Shown here: positions 49,071-58,566 of the stretch, piece after piece
Numbering within the stretch: position 1 is the stretch's first letter
Layout of the letters: each line of letters starts with the position of its first letter
From: an uncultured Aquimarina sp.
GTDB taxonomy: Bacteria > Bacteroidota > Bacteroidia > Flavobacteriales > Flavobacteriaceae
Direction of reading: 5' to 3'
Length of the DNA: 64,000 nucleotides
Assembly: GCA_947498705.1 (NCBI GenBank)
Contig: CANMLW010000007.1
Span: forward strand, 124,001 to 188,000
Translations under genes and position numbers: made by a program
Notes under the pieces: model-generated
Seen by the model: only the letters and a program-made list of their open reading frames with translations
Databases searched by the model: none
What the model was told of the DNA's origin: nothing

Positions 49071-49106
49071 AAAAATCCTGTAAACCCTATGGTTTACAGG
49101 ATTTTT
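49071..49106 (+). terminator. Terminator after icd
   Basis: Perfect 16-bp inverted repeat (49071-49086 / 49091-49106) with core ATCCTGTAAACC, 4-base loop, and T run in the right arm. Confidence 0.92.
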
Positions 49107-49242
49107 GCTGTTTGGTCTAAATCTAATTAAAAAAAATGTTCATTTTTTTTAACTCAAATGCAACCCTTTAATTTTTCATTTGTCAATAATACCAAACATA
49201 AAGAAAGTACCTTTAAAGAAATTTACAATCAATCAAAATTAA

Positions 49243-49782
49243 TTGAAGACCAATATTCTTTATACGCACAAAGACATTGTAGAAAAAAGCAAGTCTGGTG
49301 ATAGAAATTCGCAATATCAATTGTACGAGCTCTATGTAGATGCTATGTACAATGTAAGCATGCGAATGTTAGGCATAAAAGAAGATGCAGAAGATGTTGT
49401 TCAAGATAGTTTTGTTGATGCTTTCAAAAATTTAAAATCTTTTAGGTACGAAAGCACATTTGGATCTTGGTTAAAAAGAATTGTAATTAATAAAAGTATC
49501 AACCATTTAAAACAAAAAAAAATACCTGTAAGTCCATTAGACCAACATGAGTATCGTATAAGTGAAGAAACAACTGAAGTAGTACTTCCTATGGATATTA
49601 GTAAGATCAAAAAAGGAATTAATGTACTACCTCAGGGATATCGCCAAATTATCAATCTGTATTTGATTGAAGGATATGATCATATAGAGATAGCAGAAAT
49701 ATTAGGTATTACCTCTTCGACATCGAAATCGCAATACCATAGAGCAAAGAAAAAACTAATTGAAATTGTAAATACCCTATAA
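49243..49782 (+). CDS. ECF-type RNA polymerase sigma factor
   Basis: A 179-residue sigma-70 family factor with regions 2 and 4 only. Region 2 (about 20-90) includes LYVDAMYNVSMRMLG, EDAEDVVQDSFVDAF and SFGSWLKRIVINKSINHLK; region 4 (about 125-175) has LPQGYRQIINLYLIEGYDHIEIAEILGI and STSKSQYHRAKKKL. The start is TTG at 49243 immediately after a stop codon; no ATG exists before region 2. It is four bases from the next gene, a small membrane protein that is probably its anti-sigma factor. Confidence 0.92.
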   Translation: MKTNILYTHKDIVEKSKSGDRNSQYQLYELYVDAMYNVSMRMLGIKEDAEDVVQDSFVDAFKNLKSFRYESTFGSWLKRIVINKSINHLKQKKIPVSPLDQHEYRISEETTEVVLPMDISKIKKGINVLPQGYRQIINLYLIEGYDHIEIAEILGITSSTSKSQYHRAKKKLIEIVNTL

Positions 49783-49786
49783 TACA

Positions 49787-50326
49787 ATGGATGATTTTGA
49801 AAAATATATTAAAGAAAATAAGCATTTGTTTGACGATCACAGAGCAGACAAATCAAAAATATGGAACGTCATTGAGTCGCAGTTAGACACCAAACCAACT
49901 ATTCGCTTATGGCAATCTCATTTACTTAAAATAGCAGCAACAGTACTAATTTTATTAGGAGTTTTTTCTGTCATGCAAGGTTTTTTAACCTCAAAATACA
50001 ACTATCATAAAAACAATAGTGTTGTACATCAAGAATTACAGGATATTGACTCCTACTACTCAAACCTGGTATCGTTTCAGGTACAATTGGTAAAAAATAA
50101 TTCAAAATTACAACCCGAAAGCAAAAAAGAGTTCTTGTCATTCATGGATGAATTAGATGAAGAATACAATACCTTAAAACTAGAAATGGCAAAAAACCTA
50201 GATAACGAATACATTTTAGAGGCCATAGTAAATAATTATAAAAAGCGAATAGAGCTGATCGAAAATTTATTAAAACAGATCAATGATTCTAAAAATACAG
50301 ATATCAATGAAGGTTACATCTTATAA
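49787..50326 (+). CDS. Putative anti-sigma factor, single-pass membrane protein
   Basis: A 179-residue protein. The acidic N-terminal about 45 residues would be cytoplasmic, one transmembrane helix spans about 46-67, and the rest is a helical periplasmic region (about 80-175) rich in Glu and Lys. I recognise no named domain and no zinc-binding HxxxCxxC motif. The position right behind an ECF sigma gene and the topology are what suggest anti-sigma function. Its end overlaps the next gene by 20 bases. Confidence 0.66.
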   Translation: MDDFEKYIKENKHLFDDHRADKSKIWNVIESQLDTKPTIRLWQSHLLKIAATVLILLGVFSVMQGFLTSKYNYHKNNSVVHQELQDIDSYYSNLVSFQVQLVKNNSKLQPESKKEFLSFMDELDEEYNTLKLEMAKNLDNEYILEAIVNNYKKRIELIENLLKQINDSKNTDINEGYIL

Positions 50327-51398
50327 ACATATCATAGTAATGCTTATGACGCTACTTTCTTTGCATACTATATATGCACAAGAAAGAGTATCTAAAAACA
50401 TTGAGAATACCTATCCACTCACCAATGCAGGAGAATTACATATCGAAAATAAGTACGGAAATATTATTATTAATGGATGGGATCAAAAAACAATACAAAT
50501 TAATATAGATATACATGTTACCAAAAAGAAAAAAGAAGATGCAGACGAGCTGTTACAAAGAATCAAACCAAAATTTACGGTTACAGATGACTTTATAAGT
50601 ATCATTTCTATTATTGAAGAAAAAAGTAACAGCATGTTAACCAAATTCTTTAATAAAGCAAACCCCTTTGATTTTGACAAAAGCAACATCCAAATCGATT
50701 ATACTATTCATATCCCATTTAACGCTGGAGTTAATATTACCAATAAGTTTGGAGATATTATTATGAGTAGTTGGAAAGGAAAAGTAAAAGCAAATATACA
50801 ACATGGTGACATGTGGATCAATAAAGACATTAGTAGTGCTAATATAGAGATGAGATTCGGAAAATTGAAAACCAAAGGAATTACTTATGGACATATTCGA
50901 ATTAAAAATGGAGAGGTAGATATTGAAAACTCTAATGACCTAAAAATTAATAGTAGTGGAACTGTAACACAAATAGAAAAAGTGCAGTCTCTTGAAATAC
51001 ACTCTAGTAAGGATCAAATTGCAATAAATAAAGCAGGAACTATACAAGGAAAATTGATGTTTAGTAAATTAAACTTGAACACATTACGAGAGAACATTAA
51101 CCTAGATCTAGAAGTTACAGATCTGTGGGTATCTAATATCGAAAATAAAACTCCTTCTATTGTTATAAACCAAGAATCATCCGAGCTAAATGTAAATATA
51201 AAAGGACTTACGATTGATTTTACAGCTTCTCTTGAACAAGGGTTATTAAGAATACCAAAATCTTTTACTAATATAAAAAACAATGTTATTGACAAACGAA
51301 AAAGAATTAGAAATATTAGTGCCGTCTATGGTCAAGACAGTGAATATGGAAAATTTCAAATTATTGGCAAAAAAGGAGTAATAATTTTAAAAGAGTAA
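50307..51398 (+). CDS. Exported beta-rich protein (DUF4097-like)
   Basis: A 363-residue protein with a signal peptide (MKVTSYKHIIVMLMTLLSLHTIYAQ segment, about 1-25). The mature part is predicted to be repetitive beta structure, with short strands such as GELHIENKYGNIIINGW, VNITNKFGDIIMSSW and ANIEMRFGKLKTKGITYG at regular spacing, which resembles the beta-solenoid of DUF4097/adhesin-like proteins. I start at ATG 50307, giving the signal peptide, rather than ATG 50283. It is the third gene of the sigma-factor locus and may be a surface or periplasmic output of it; the function is unknown. Confidence 0.68.
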   Translation: MKVTSYKHIIVMLMTLLSLHTIYAQERVSKNIENTYPLTNAGELHIENKYGNIIINGWDQKTIQINIDIHVTKKKKEDADELLQRIKPKFTVTDDFISIISIIEEKSNSMLTKFFNKANPFDFDKSNIQIDYTIHIPFNAGVNITNKFGDIIMSSWKGKVKANIQHGDMWINKDISSANIEMRFGKLKTKGITYGHIRIKNGEVDIENSNDLKINSSGTVTQIEKVQSLEIHSSKDQIAINKAGTIQGKLMFSKLNLNTLRENINLDLEVTDLWVSNIENKTPSIVINQESSELNVNIKGLTIDFTASLEQGLLRIPKSFTNIKNNVIDKRKRIRNISAVYGQDSEYGKFQIIGKKGVIILKE

Positions 51399-51510
51399 CA
51401 AATTACAAATACATCAGTCAAATCAAAAAAATAAAATCATCTAACAGATTTTCAATCAAAAAAGATAATGCCAATATTTTTAGTCTGTTTATGATACAAT
51501 AACTTAAACA

Positions 51511-52206
51511 ATGGAACACTCAAAAAAAATTATACTACTGCTTCTATTAATTACCGGTATATATAGTAGTATTGCTCAAGAGTCCAAAAGCACTGAATAT
51601 ATAGAATTTAACGATCGAAGAAATATCGTTCATGGTATATATTTAGGTACGAATTTGGGATATGGTACAATTAAAAATAAAAGTACCCTAACAACAAGTA
51701 TAAAACTAGCCTATGTTGCCAATCAAAAATTTGAACTAGGAATTATAGGTACAGCCTTTTACTCTAATCAAAATGCATTGAATGACACATCGTTTGACGA
51801 TGAAAACCATGTTGATGGGGATCTTATTGGGGTGTATATAGGAGCACACCTTGAACCTATTTTTTTTAAACAATCCATAATTAACCTCTCTTTCCCATTG
51901 CTTATTGGTGGTGGTTCTGTTGGATATATAGAAGCATTAAAAGAGAATAACTCTTTAGAAAATGAAGGTTATATAATAGAATCGGAGGATATATTTGTTA
52001 TGGAGCCCGGTATAAATGTTTTATTCAATTTTTCAAGATATTTTCAAATAGAAGCCGGAGTAAAATACCGGTTTTCTAGCAAGTTTAATTTACACCCCGG
52101 TACAGTGAACCGAATTAATGGATACACTTTTAATGCCGGAATAAAAATTGGTGTTTTCAACCTTGGTAGAAATCGATACAAAAAAAACATTCCAGATAAT
52201 GAGTAA
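51511..52206 (+). CDS. Predicted outer-membrane beta-barrel protein
   Basis: A 231-residue protein with a signal peptide (about 1-23, ending SIAQE). The mature sequence has alternating aromatic/hydrophobic strands separated by polar turns (GIYLGTNLGYGTI, LTTSIKLAYVANQKFELGIIGTAFY, YFQIEAGVKYRFSSKF), typical of a small outer-membrane barrel, although the last residue is not aromatic. No named family is recognised. It lies 112 bases after the beta-rich exported protein and overlaps a 63-codon gene at its end, so it closes the sigma-factor locus. Confidence 0.62.
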   Translation: MEHSKKIILLLLLITGIYSSIAQESKSTEYIEFNDRRNIVHGIYLGTNLGYGTIKNKSTLTTSIKLAYVANQKFELGIIGTAFYSNQNALNDTSFDDENHVDGDLIGVYIGAHLEPIFFKQSIINLSFPLLIGGGSVGYIEALKENNSLENEGYIIESEDIFVMEPGINVLFNFSRYFQIEAGVKYRFSSKFNLHPGTVNRINGYTFNAGIKIGVFNLGRNRYKKNIPDNE

Positions 52207-52390
52207 ATTAAAAACAACCCGCAAAAAAAACCTGAACGTTGTGTACGTATTTACAAAAAACAATCAGGTGTATGTCAAAACCGATTCGCTCAAAGCAATA
52301 AATGAAATAAGCACAACCATTAAAAACGAATGGCAGCCTATTCCTTTTCAATGGAAATCATTAACAGAACATTACCACCAGACTCCTTAG
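52199..52390 (+). CDS. Small protein of unknown function, 63 residues
   Basis: A short basic protein beginning MSKLKTTRKKNLNVV and ending EHYHQTP, without signal peptide or membrane segment. The start ATG at 52199 overlaps the stop of the barrel-protein gene by eight bases, as in coupled operon genes. Its middle reads as two strands and a helix (VVYVFTKNNQVYVKTDSLKAI). I recognise no family. The overlap is the main reason to believe it is real. Confidence 0.5.
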   Translation: MSKLKTTRKKNLNVVYVFTKNNQVYVKTDSLKAINEISTTIKNEWQPIPFQWKSLTEHYHQTP

Positions 52391-52560
52391 TTTCAAGGGA
52401 TATTCTGGCTTAATTTTTTAAATCAACATTTTGTTTTCAATTGATAAAATCTAAACTTAAAAAGCTTTGGACTGGTATTTTATTGCCCTTTTTTATCGAT
52501 TCGTAAAAAGTCAAACATTTTAACAACCAATTTAATTTTAAACCTTCTAGCAATAAACAA

Positions 52561-54930
52561 ATGAAAAAAACAATTTTTGCTCTTCTATTTTTCACATCAC
52601 TTTTATCCGCTCAGGAAAAATTTACGATTAGTGGAACAATAAACGATGCGAGTAACGGAGAAACTTTATTCGGTGCTTCGGTATACCTGCAAAGTACTAC
52701 TATTGGAGTAATTACCAACGAATATGGTTTTTACTCTCTTACAGCCCCACAAGGCGAATACTCATTAGTAGTCTCTTATATGGGGTATAATGACATCATT
52801 CAAAAAGTTACTTTAAATGGTGATCAAAAACTAAACTTTGAACTGGGTGAATCTTCTGAACAACTAGACGAAGTGGTAATTACCGCAGAGGAAAGCGAAA
52901 GAGTAAGTATTAAAAAACCCGAAATGAGTGTCGCTAAACTAAAATCAGAGACCATCAAAAAAATACCTGTTGTACTAGGAGAAGTAGATGTGGTAAAATC
53001 AATTCAAACTTTACCAGGGGTAACTAATACTGGTGAAGGAAGTAGTGGTTTTAACGTAAGAGGTGGTGCTGTAGATCAAAACCTAGTATTACTAGACGAA
53101 GCTATTATTTATAATACCTCGCATTTATTAGGATTCTTTTCTGTTTTTAATGCAGATGCAATCAAAGATGTAAAGCTTTATAAAGGAGGAATTCCTGCAA
53201 AGTTTGGAGGTAGAGTTTCTTCGGTATTGGATGTACGACAAAAAGACGGAAACAACAAAAGAATTGGGCTTACAGGTGGTATCGGGGTTATATCAAGTAG
53301 ACTGGCTATAGAAGGTCCTACATTTAATAAAAATGGATCTTTTTTATTGGCTGGTAGAGGCTCATATGCTCACCTTTTCACAGCCGCATCCAAAAATCTA
53401 AAAGACACTAAGGTTAATTTTTATGACCTAAACCTAAAAACCAATTACAAGGTAAGCGAAAACAATAAACTATATCTTTCTGGATATTTTGGCAGAGACA
53501 TCTTTAATCTCAACAGTTTTAAAAGTAGTTACGGAAATGCTTCAGGTAACTTAAGATGGAATCATATTTTTAATGATAAACTATTCTCTAACTTATCCTT
53601 GATATACAGTAAATATGATTATCTATTGTCCATCAATTCTGTTCAATTTGACTGGGACTCATCAATAGAAAATTACAATGTAAAATATGATCTTAAATAT
53701 TATGTTGGTAATAATCTAAAACTTGATTTTGGAGGAAACATCATATCGTATGATTTTCATCCTGGTGAAATCACCCCTACCTCTCCAACTTCTCCTATTA
53801 ACCCAAGAAAACTTGACGAAAAAAGAGCTTTTGAAACTGGATTATACATCAATGCAGAGCATAAAATATCTGAAAACTTAACAGCACAATATGGATTACG
53901 TCATAGCTTTTTCTCTAGATTAGGAGGCCAAAAATTAACTAACTATGCTAATGATCAACCCGTAGTCTATAATGAAGAGTTAGGTATTTATGAAGAAGGA
54001 ACAGCCATAGGTGAAACCGATTATAAAAAAAGTGAGACTATAAAAAGTTATAACAATTTTGAACCTCGGTTAGGATTATCGCTTTTATTAAATGAATCTT
54101 CATCTATAAAGGCAGGGTATTCGCGAACTGCACAATACATACATTTATTATCAAACACCGTATCAGTAACCCCATTAGATGTTTGGACCCCAAGTGGCAA
54201 ATTCATAAAACCACAATTATCAGATCAATATGCACTAGGATATTTTAAGAATTTTAAAGACAATAATTATTCTTTAGAAGTAGAAGCTTACTATAAAACT
54301 ATAGAGAATAGAATTGATTATATCGACGGATCTGATTTAATAGGTCAAAACAATATCGAAACCGAAATATTAAATGGCGAATCCAGAGCTTATGGGTTAG
54401 AGTTTTTATTACGTAAAAACAAAGGAGATTTTACAGGGTGGATAGCATATACAGTATCCAAATCAGAGCAAAGAACTTTGGGAGAAAATGTTGCAGGTCC
54501 TGGAATCAATGAGGGCAAATGGTACAATACCCCACATGACAGAACACACGATCTTTCTATAACGGGTATATATAAACTTAGCGACAAATGGACACTTAGC
54601 TCTAATTTGGTATTTCAGACCGGTAGACCGGTTACCTACCCTAATGGGCAATACCAATATGAAGACTTGTCTATTGCTAGCTATTCTGAGCGAAATTCAA
54701 ACAGACTTCCCGAATATCATAGATTGGATATATCGGCGACCTATAGCCCTAATAAAAAACCAGATAGAAGATGGAAAGGAGAATGGGTTTTTAGTGTATA
54801 CAATGCTTATAACCGTAGAAATGCAGCTTCGATATCTTTTGGACAAAATCTGGAAACGGGAGCCAATGAAGCAACAAGAACTGCAATTTTTGGTATCGTA
54901 CCCTCTATAACTTATAACTTTAAATTTTAA
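52561..54930 (+). CDS. TonB-dependent receptor with CarboxypepD-reg-like domain (first copy)
   Basis: A 789-residue outer-membrane transporter. A signal peptide (1-18) is followed by a beta-sandwich of the CarboxypepD_reg-like type (about 22-105, SGTINDASNGETLFGASVYL), the plug domain (about 120-235, with GFNVRGGAVDQNLVLLDEA), and a 22-strand barrel ending in the aromatic YNFKF. Substrate unknown; such receptors import siderophores, vitamins or glycans. A DUF4249 lipoprotein gene follows by 93 bases, and a paralogous receptor/lipoprotein pair lies directly downstream. Confidence 0.93.
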   Translation: MKKTIFALLFFTSLLSAQEKFTISGTINDASNGETLFGASVYLQSTTIGVITNEYGFYSLTAPQGEYSLVVSYMGYNDIIQKVTLNGDQKLNFELGESSEQLDEVVITAEESERVSIKKPEMSVAKLKSETIKKIPVVLGEVDVVKSIQTLPGVTNTGEGSSGFNVRGGAVDQNLVLLDEAIIYNTSHLLGFFSVFNADAIKDVKLYKGGIPAKFGGRVSSVLDVRQKDGNNKRIGLTGGIGVISSRLAIEGPTFNKNGSFLLAGRGSYAHLFTAASKNLKDTKVNFYDLNLKTNYKVSENNKLYLSGYFGRDIFNLNSFKSSYGNASGNLRWNHIFNDKLFSNLSLIYSKYDYLLSINSVQFDWDSSIENYNVKYDLKYYVGNNLKLDFGGNIISYDFHPGEITPTSPTSPINPRKLDEKRAFETGLYINAEHKISENLTAQYGLRHSFFSRLGGQKLTNYANDQPVVYNEELGIYEEGTAIGETDYKKSETIKSYNNFEPRLGLSLLLNESSSIKAGYSRTAQYIHLLSNTVSVTPLDVWTPSGKFIKPQLSDQYALGYFKNFKDNNYSLEVEAYYKTIENRIDYIDGSDLIGQNNIETEILNGESRAYGLEFLLRKNKGDFTGWIAYTVSKSEQRTLGENVAGPGINEGKWYNTPHDRTHDLSITGIYKLSDKWTLSSNLVFQTGRPVTYPNGQYQYEDLSIASYSERNSNRLPEYHRLDISATYSPNKKPDRRWKGEWVFSVYNAYNRRNAASISFGQNLETGANEATRTAIFGIVPSITYNFKF

Positions 54931-55023
54931 ATCAGTAAAATAATCGATAACCATTAAAAATATATTTACTATACTGATTAATGGGATTTTATCTAAAAAA
55001 AATAAAAAATAAAAAACATACAG

Positions 55024-55854
55024 ATGAAAACATATATAAAAATATTACTAATCGCAACCATAGCTTTTACATCATGTACCGATGTGGTTGATGTAGAAGT
55101 TCCCGAAGCGGCACCAAGACTAGTAGTCGAGGCTTCATTAGATTGGGAAAAAGGAACTCAAGGAAATGAGCAAACCATAAAGCTATCAACATCTACGGCA
55201 TACTTTGACAAAAATAGTAACAAAATTGTAACCGGTGCCAGTGTAAAAGTAACTAATGACTCAAACAGTACCGAGTTTATATTTACAGATCAAAATAATG
55301 GAGAATATACAAGCACTAATTTTATTCCTATTGTTAATCAATCTTATACATTAGAGATTATTTATAATAACGAAAGGTATATTGCGCAGGAAACATTGAA
55401 ATCTGTAGCCGATATCGAAAGTGTTTCACAAGAAATTGATGATGTTGATCTTAATATTACAGTAGAATTTAATGACCCTGAAGATGAAGAAAACTTTTAT
55501 TTTGGAAAATTTAAAGAACAAAAAGAAGTATTACCAGAGTTATTTTATAATGCCGATGAATTTACTAATGGAAATTTGATGGATTTTGAATACACTATCA
55601 ATGAGGATATTGAAGATGATGGGCCGCTATTAGAAGATACAGTAAACATACAACTATTAGGCATTTCAGAAAGATATTATAACTATATCGGTTTATTAAC
55701 AGATCAAGCAGAAAGTGATGGCGGGCCTTTTAGCACTACCCCTGCTCCATTACGAGGTAATTGTAGAAATATTACCACTCCAGAAAATTACGCATTTGGT
55801 TATTTTAGACTAAGTCAAATGGTACAAACGAGTTTTACGTATTCCTCAAAATAA
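55024..55854 (+). CDS. DUF4249 lipoprotein (first copy)
   Basis: A 276-residue lipoprotein with a signal peptide and lipidated Cys18 (IAFTSC). The DUF4249 domain begins right after with DVVDVEVPEAAPRLVVEASL and contains the internal beta-sandwich and the late segment GGPFSTTPAPLRGN. DUF4249 genes regularly sit behind TonB-dependent receptors in Bacteroidota, and the product is presumably a surface or periplasmic partner of the receptor, by analogy to SusD-like proteins; this is inference. A terminator follows. Confidence 0.87.
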   Translation: MKTYIKILLIATIAFTSCTDVVDVEVPEAAPRLVVEASLDWEKGTQGNEQTIKLSTSTAYFDKNSNKIVTGASVKVTNDSNSTEFIFTDQNNGEYTSTNFIPIVNQSYTLEIIYNNERYIAQETLKSVADIESVSQEIDDVDLNITVEFNDPEDEENFYFGKFKEQKEVLPELFYNADEFTNGNLMDFEYTINEDIEDDGPLLEDTVNIQLLGISERYYNYIGLLTDQAESDGGPFSTTPAPLRGNCRNITTPENYAFGYFRLSQMVQTSFTYSSK

Positions 55855-55931
55855 CGTATCAATTACCAGAAGAATTTTACTGCAAATATTTGGTGAAATT
55901 CTGATTAAATAAACAATGTTACTTTTCCCAC

Positions 55932-55967
55932 AAAAAAGCCGATAAATTAGATTTTATCGGCTTTTTT
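55932..55967 (+). terminator. Terminator between the two receptor modules
   Basis: Perfect 15-bp inverted repeat (55932-55946 / 55953-55967) with core GCCGATAAA, 6-base loop, six-T run. It separates the first receptor/lipoprotein pair from the second. Confidence 0.92.
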
Positions 55968-56175
55968 AATAATATTTTATATGTAGAATACACCTTCAAA
56001 TGACTCTGTAAATTGTATTCATATATAACCGTTAGGTATATTTTCTATAAAGCTCATCCCGATCCAAAAGACTAATTATTTAAAAACAAGCAAAAAATAA
56101 CATAGACATGAGTCTTAAATGATTAATTTGCAAAAAAAAAGAAAACAAAAAATCCCCCACATTTTGATAAGTAAC

Positions 56176-58563
56176 ATGTTGTATCAAAAAAAGTACACTA
56201 CTATTTGGCTATTTTTCTTTTTATGCATGCATTCATCGATACAATGCCAAGAAAAATATACACTAAGCGGTGTAATATCTGAACTATCGAGTAATGAAAC
56301 TCTTATAGGCGTTACGGTAATATTTCCTGAAATCGAAAAAGGTGTTGTTACCAATGAATATGGTTTTTATTCTATAACATTACCTAAGGGGGTTTATAAG
56401 CTTCTGATAAGTTATATGGGATTTACCGATATTGAACAAGAAATTAATCTCTCTGAAGATAAAAAGATAAATTTTCAGCTTGAAGAGTCTTCAGAAAGTC
56501 TGGAAGAAGTCATTATCACACAAAAAACTGAAGGCTTAAATATTAAAACTCCGCAGATGAGTGTTAACAAGCTTACTGCCGGAACCATCAAACAAATACC
56601 AGTTGTTCTAGGCGAAGCAGATGTTATCAAATCTCTTATACTTTTGCCTGGTATAACCAATGGTGGTGAAGGGGCATCGGGTTTTAATGTAAGAGGAGGC
56701 GCAGCAGATCAAAATCTTATCTTACTTGACGAAGCTATCATCTTTAATTCATCGCATTTATTTGGCTTTTTTTCTGTTTTTAATCCAGATGCCATCAAAG
56801 ATATTAAGTTATACAAAGGAGGGATTCCTGCAAAATACGGAGGTCGTCTATCCTCGGTTCTTGATATTTACCAAAAGGAAGGTAATAGTAAAAAATTTAA
56901 ATTCACAGGTGGATTAGGAGCTGTTGCCAGTAGATTACAGGCAGAAGGCCCTATGAAAAAAGATAAAGGTGCATTTCTGGTAGCAGGAAGAGCCTCTTAT
57001 GCACATCTTTTTTTACCTCTTTTTGATAATAATAATATTGCCTATTTCTACGACCTTAATTCGAAACTGAATTATAAGATTAATAAAAACAATAGTATAT
57101 ACCTTTCTGGATATTTTGGTAGAGATATATTCAGTATTGATCAAATTTTTGAAAACACTTATGGAAATACGGTTTTAAACCTAAGGTGGAATCACTTATT
57201 TTCTGATCAGCTTTTTTCTAATTTGTCATTAATCTATTCTGATTATTTTTATGGCCTAGAACTCGATTTCGTTGGATTTGAGTGGGATTCTGGCATAAGA
57301 AATTTCAACCTCAAATATGATTTCAATCATTATTTAAGTGATGCATTTCAACTTAATTATGGTGTTAATAATATCTACTACAGATTTAACCCCGGTGAAA
57401 TAAAACCAAACCGGGAAGATTCGGGTATTATTAGAGAAAAACTGATCGATAAATATGCAAACGAGCTTGCTGCTTATATTGATATAAAACATACGATTTC
57501 AAAAAATCTAACCTTACAATATGGTATTAGAGCCAGTAATTTTATTAGGTTGGGGCAAGACGAACTAAATATTTATGAAAATGACAACCCTTTATTGTTT
57601 AATGAAGAGTTTCAGATTTATGAAGCAGCAGAGCCTATACAAGTAAAAAAATATAGCCGAAGCGAATCAATCAAAACATTTACCAATCTAGAACCTAGAG
57701 TTGCACTAGCTTACACTTTTAATGAGTATAGCTCTATAAAGGCAAGTTATAATCGAATGGCACAATACCTTCATTTGTTATCAAATACGAGTTCTCCTAC
57801 CCCATTAGATGTATGGGCCCCTAGCGGAAAGTATATAAAGCCACAATTACTTAATCAATTTGCTTTGGGGTACTATAGAAATACAAAAAGTAATATGTAT
57901 TCTATCGAGGTAGAAACTTTTTTCAAAGAAATTCAAAATAGAATTGACTATATCGACGGAGCCAATTTAATTGCTAACAATGCAATAGAACAAGATATCT
58001 TAAATGGAGAGGCAAGAGCGTATGGTGCCGAATTTTTGTTACGAAAAAATGAAGGTAAATTAAAAGGATGGTTGGCCTATACCTTATCAAAATCAGAACA
58101 GAAAACCACCGGGAGAACTCCACAAGAAACTGGCATTAATAATAATGAATGGTATCGCACACCTTACGATAAAACTCATGACATATCGTTTAACGGAACG
58201 TACAAATTAAATGACCGATGGAAATTTGGAGCCAATTTTGTATTTCAGACAGGACAACCTACCAATTATCCAACTGGACAATTTGAGTATCGTGGATTAG
58301 CCGTTCCTTTGTATGATGGTTCTAGAAATGATGAGCGACTACCCTCCTACCATAGAATTGATGTGTCTGCAACATTGATGTCGAAAAAAAATAAAAATAG
58401 AAAATGGAAAGGAGAATGGGTATTTAGTATTTATAATTTATACAATCGTAGAAACGCAGCATCAATTGCGTTTACAAGAAATTCTGACACTTATGTAAAC
58501 GAAGCCATACGAACATCTATTTTTGGATTCATACCAGCAGTAACCTATAATTTTAAGTTTTAA
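56176..58563 (+). CDS. TonB-dependent receptor with CarboxypepD-reg-like domain (second copy)
   Basis: A 795-residue outer-membrane receptor closely related to the first copy: same signal peptide plus beta-sandwich (SGVISELSSNETLIGVTVIF), plug with GFNVRGGAADQNLILLDEA, and a barrel ending YNFKF. ATG 56176 (MLYQKKYTTIWLF) gives a normal signal peptide; an earlier ATG at 56119 would add 19 basic residues and is less likely. The substrate is unknown. The DUF4249 lipoprotein gene starts three bases after its stop, tighter than in the first pair. Confidence 0.91.
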   Translation: MLYQKKYTTIWLFFFLCMHSSIQCQEKYTLSGVISELSSNETLIGVTVIFPEIEKGVVTNEYGFYSITLPKGVYKLLISYMGFTDIEQEINLSEDKKINFQLEESSESLEEVIITQKTEGLNIKTPQMSVNKLTAGTIKQIPVVLGEADVIKSLILLPGITNGGEGASGFNVRGGAADQNLILLDEAIIFNSSHLFGFFSVFNPDAIKDIKLYKGGIPAKYGGRLSSVLDIYQKEGNSKKFKFTGGLGAVASRLQAEGPMKKDKGAFLVAGRASYAHLFLPLFDNNNIAYFYDLNSKLNYKINKNNSIYLSGYFGRDIFSIDQIFENTYGNTVLNLRWNHLFSDQLFSNLSLIYSDYFYGLELDFVGFEWDSGIRNFNLKYDFNHYLSDAFQLNYGVNNIYYRFNPGEIKPNREDSGIIREKLIDKYANELAAYIDIKHTISKNLTLQYGIRASNFIRLGQDELNIYENDNPLLFNEEFQIYEAAEPIQVKKYSRSESIKTFTNLEPRVALAYTFNEYSSIKASYNRMAQYLHLLSNTSSPTPLDVWAPSGKYIKPQLLNQFALGYYRNTKSNMYSIEVETFFKEIQNRIDYIDGANLIANNAIEQDILNGEARAYGAEFLLRKNEGKLKGWLAYTLSKSEQKTTGRTPQETGINNNEWYRTPYDKTHDISFNGTYKLNDRWKFGANFVFQTGQPTNYPTGQFEYRGLAVPLYDGSRNDERLPSYHRIDVSATLMSKKNKNRKWKGEWVFSIYNLYNRRNAASIAFTRNSDTYVNEAIRTSIFGFIPAVTYNFKF

Positions 58564-58566
58564 AAA

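Noticed and set aside
54644-54910. 88-residue frame inside the first TonB receptor
   Set aside because: Fully inside a well-supported gene in another frame; no start signal or conservation visible.
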